DNA of 64,000 bases, from NCBI GenBank assembly GCA_018969295.1, contig JAGWYN010000005.1:101008-165007 (forward strand), in the 5' to 3' direction. Below are positions 62,317 to 64,000 of the stretch, piece after piece. The position numbers and the translations under genes were made by a program. The notes beneath the pieces were generated by a model. That model saw only the letters and a program-made list of their open reading frames with translations, was not told where the DNA came from and did not search any database. This stretch comes from Chloroflexota bacterium (lineage in GTDB: Bacteria; Chloroflexota; Anaerolineae; Caldilineales; Caldilineaceae). Numbering within the stretch: position 1 is the stretch's first letter; every line of letters starts with the position of its first letter.

Positions 62317-62733
62317 ATGGCAGACGATGCACAACTCACCCTGCTCAAAGCCGGCGTCGACGGCTGGAATATCTGGCGTGTGGAAAACCCAGAGGAACAG
62401 CCAAATCTGAGCAATGCCGACCTGAGCGGCGCCGACCTGCGCTACGCCAATCTATATTATGCAGGTTTGAACGATGCGAACCTGCACAGCGCCGATCTGC
62501 GCGACGCGAATCTGAGCTGTGCATACTTGAAAAATGCGAACCTGCGCAATGCAGACCTGCGCGGTGCAGACCTGCGTGGCGCCAGCCTGCGCTACGCCGA
62601 CCTGACCGGCGCCAATCTGTGCAATGCAAACCTGCACGATGCCGACCTGACCGGCGTCGATGTACATACCCTGCAAAATGCTGGTGACTGGAATCTAATA
62701 CAGGTGGGCGCGAACGCGCCGATGACTTCGTGA
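62317..62733 (+). CDS. Pentapeptide-repeat protein
   Basis: A 138-residue protein of which residues about 30-115 are tandem A(D/N)LXX pentapeptides (NADLSGADLRYANLYYAGLN and on). These form a four-sided beta-helix. Some family members mimic DNA and protect gyrase; most have no known role. A short N-terminal region (LLKAGVDGWNIWR) and a C-terminal LIQVG tail flank it. It lies 41 bases after the 267-residue gene. Whether it is cargo, immunity or unrelated cannot be read. Confidence 0.85.
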   Translation: MADDAQLTLLKAGVDGWNIWRVENPEEQPNLSNADLSGADLRYANLYYAGLNDANLHSADLRDANLSCAYLKNANLRNADLRGADLRGASLRYADLTGANLCNANLHDADLTGVDVHTLQNAGDWNLIQVGANAPMTS

Positions 62734-62803
62734 CACGCGTTGCGTGCTGCAGGGCAAGACGGGACAAACAATACAAAAACGTCGGACTGTTTACCCCCCC
62801 CCT

Positions 62804-64000
62804 TTACGAAGAGGCTGCAACCAGCCCGCTGCGCAACGCCAAGGCAACCGCTTCCCGCTGATTCTTGACGCCAAGCTTGGCGTACAGATTGGTCAAGTGC
62901 CATTTGACAGTGGCCGGCGAAATCACAAGGGTGTCGGCAATTTCGGCAATGCGGGCACCTTTCGCCAACTGCACCAGGATGGCAAACTCCTGCGCAGTCA
63001 AGTCGGCCGAAAACAGTGAAGGTTGTTCAGACGCCGCCATACGCGCAACCAGCATGCTCGCATAGTGCGTGTTGATGGTGCGCACCACAGGCAGAAGATT
63101 CGGACAATCGAGCAGCAGGCGCACATACCCTGTTCGTTCGATATCATGAAGCGCCTGACGCAGAAGCGTGCGAGCTCGGTTGTAGTGCCCAAGCTGCTGC
63201 TGCTGCTGCGCCCAGATGAGCCGAATTTGAGTGGCATCGATACATCGATGACTCCGCTCACTTTGGACGAGCTGCCGTTCCAGATGGACTGTCAGCCCTG
63301 CCAGTTCGCGCCCCAACGCCACATGCGCCAGCAGAGTCATCATCCAGAGCGCTTCAGGTACGTCGGGCGACAGGGCCGAGAGCGGCACACCCACTTGCTG
63401 GTGCACATCCCAGCCATCCAGCGGACGCCCAAGACGTATCCAGCGATAGATCTGCCAAAACGCGACCTGGCCCCTGAAGCCGATCGCATAGGCCTGCGCA
63501 TGGCGTCTCCAGATCGCTGTCTCCTCCTCACGCTGCACTTCCGTCACGGTGACTGGTTTGCCTGACGCCATCTCACACAGCTGCAGACAGACGCTCGCCC
63601 GCAGGGCCGGCAGCGCATCGCCGCGCATGCGAGCATCGACGAGGGCACGCTGAAAGCAGACAGCCGCTGCCTCGGGATGATCCGACCAATAGTGCACCTC
63701 GCCTGCCAGAAAATCGAAAAATTCTCGCTCTTCAAACGCCGGATACTGCTGAGCGCCGACGATCTGGTGCGCTTGTTCACAGGCCGCCAGCGCAGCCTGC
63801 GCATCGCCGAGCATTGCATGGTATTCCGCTTGCCAGCCAATGACAAGCAACTTCCCAATCTCATAGCCTGCGGCCACAAACGCTGCTGCCGCTGCAGCAG
63901 CATGTTCGGCAATCGGCGCGCCAGCAGGATGGGTGCTGCGCGCAACCACTGCGGCCATCCAACACCAGCCGCGCGCCAGCGCGCTTTCTGGCGCCAGACG
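62804..64000 (-). CDS. LuxR-family (MalT-like) regulator, N-terminus cut by window edge
   Basis: At least 398 residues, open to the right edge, so the N-terminal part lies outside. The C-terminal 65 residues are a LuxR DNA-binding domain: LTAQEFAILVQLAKGARIAE followed by SPATVKWHLTNLYAKLGV. Before it come many helical repeats (TPR-like, MalT type) such as HAMLGDAQAALAACEQAH. Such regulators often carry an NB-ARC-type ATPase in the missing part. It converges on the pentapeptide gene with a short gap holding nine C in a row. Confidence 0.85.
   Translation of the reverse strand, partial: RLAPESALARGWCWMAAVVARSTHPAGAPIAEHAAAAAAAFVAAGYEIGKLLVIGWQAEYHAMLGDAQAALAACEQAHQIVGAQQYPAFEEREFFDFLAGEVHYWSDHPEAAAVCFQRALVDARMRGDALPALRASVCLQLCEMASGKPVTVTEVQREEETAIWRRHAQAYAIGFRGQVAFWQIYRWIRLGRPLDGWDVHQQVGVPLSALSPDVPEALWMMTLLAHVALGRELAGLTVHLERQLVQSERSHRCIDATQIRLIWAQQQQQLGHYNRARTLLRQALHDIERTGYVRLLLDCPNLLPVVRTINTHYASMLVARMAASEQPSLFSADLTAQEFAILVQLAKGARIAEIADTLVISPATVKWHLTNLYAKLGVKNQREAVALALRSGLVAASS

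Noticed and set aside
62794..62802. C9 tract as a phase-variation switch
   Set aside because: It is intergenic, just after the LuxR stop codon, so slippage would not change a protein; a promoter effect has no support.

Overview
The window is a GC-rich bacterial chromosome segment in which genes run close together on both strands. The gene mix suggests a Chloroflexota bacterium of the Anaerolineae/Caldilineae kind: a Trp-codon T-box leader, long-form HPF, paired TrkH subunits, SelB and lipoprotein ABC receptors. This placement is inference; no marker gene here proves it. The left edge cuts sdhA and the right edge cuts a LuxR-type regulator.

Layout, left to right. (1) 1-2036, minus strand: succinate dehydrogenase sdhC-sdhA. 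(2) 2256-5154: a secreted glycosidase-like protein and a divergent PanB-like enzyme. (3) 5171-11317: a consensus promoter and a T-box riboswitch with a UGG specifier lead into trpE-trpS-trpG-trpD-trpC-trpF. Tryptophanyl-tRNA charging therefore controls both tryptophan synthesis (up to indole-glycerol phosphate) and the tRNA synthetase; trpB and trpA are absent. (4) 11314-14556, minus: selB and a coiled-coil gene. (5) 14821-17241: two glycosyltransferases, then a 65-residue small protein, cspA plus a SlyD-like FKBP, and two EamA-type transporters. (6) 20641-26948: a potassium-uptake set trkH-typA-trkA-trkH. (7) 26925-35194: an amino-acid-type binding lipoprotein, class V aminotransferase and threonine aldolase, long HPF, a cysteine hydrolase, a Gfo/Idh oxidoreductase and ychF. 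(8) 35203-38174, minus: a sugar-type ABC transporter. (9) 38499-38570: tRNA-Gly(CCC).

The main feature is a 22-kb plus-strand cluster, 39277-61248, encoding a contractile phage-tail-like injection machine. It contains sheath, tube, tail-assembly chaperone, a disordered protein, hub adaptor, tape measure, gpD-like hub, gpV-like spike, PAAR-like tip, gp25/W wedge, J wedge, I-like wedge, fibre adaptor and three paralogous fibres. The window holds no capsid, portal, terminase, integrase or lysis gene, so it reads as a contractile injection system or tailocin rather than a prophage. I also find no AAA+ ATPase, which many extracellular injection systems carry.

Two details of the cluster are notable. 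The small gene after the tube ends at an A9 run that would allow a -1 ribosomal frameshift of the dnaX and phage-chaperone type, giving a 161-residue fusion with a GpE'-like tail. The second fibre gene contains an uninterrupted G11 tract where its paralogue has a broken GGC-GGC-GGT, so the fibre could be phase-variable. After the cluster come an unrecognised 267-residue protein, a pentapeptide-repeat protein and the truncated LuxR regulator; their link to the machine is unproven.
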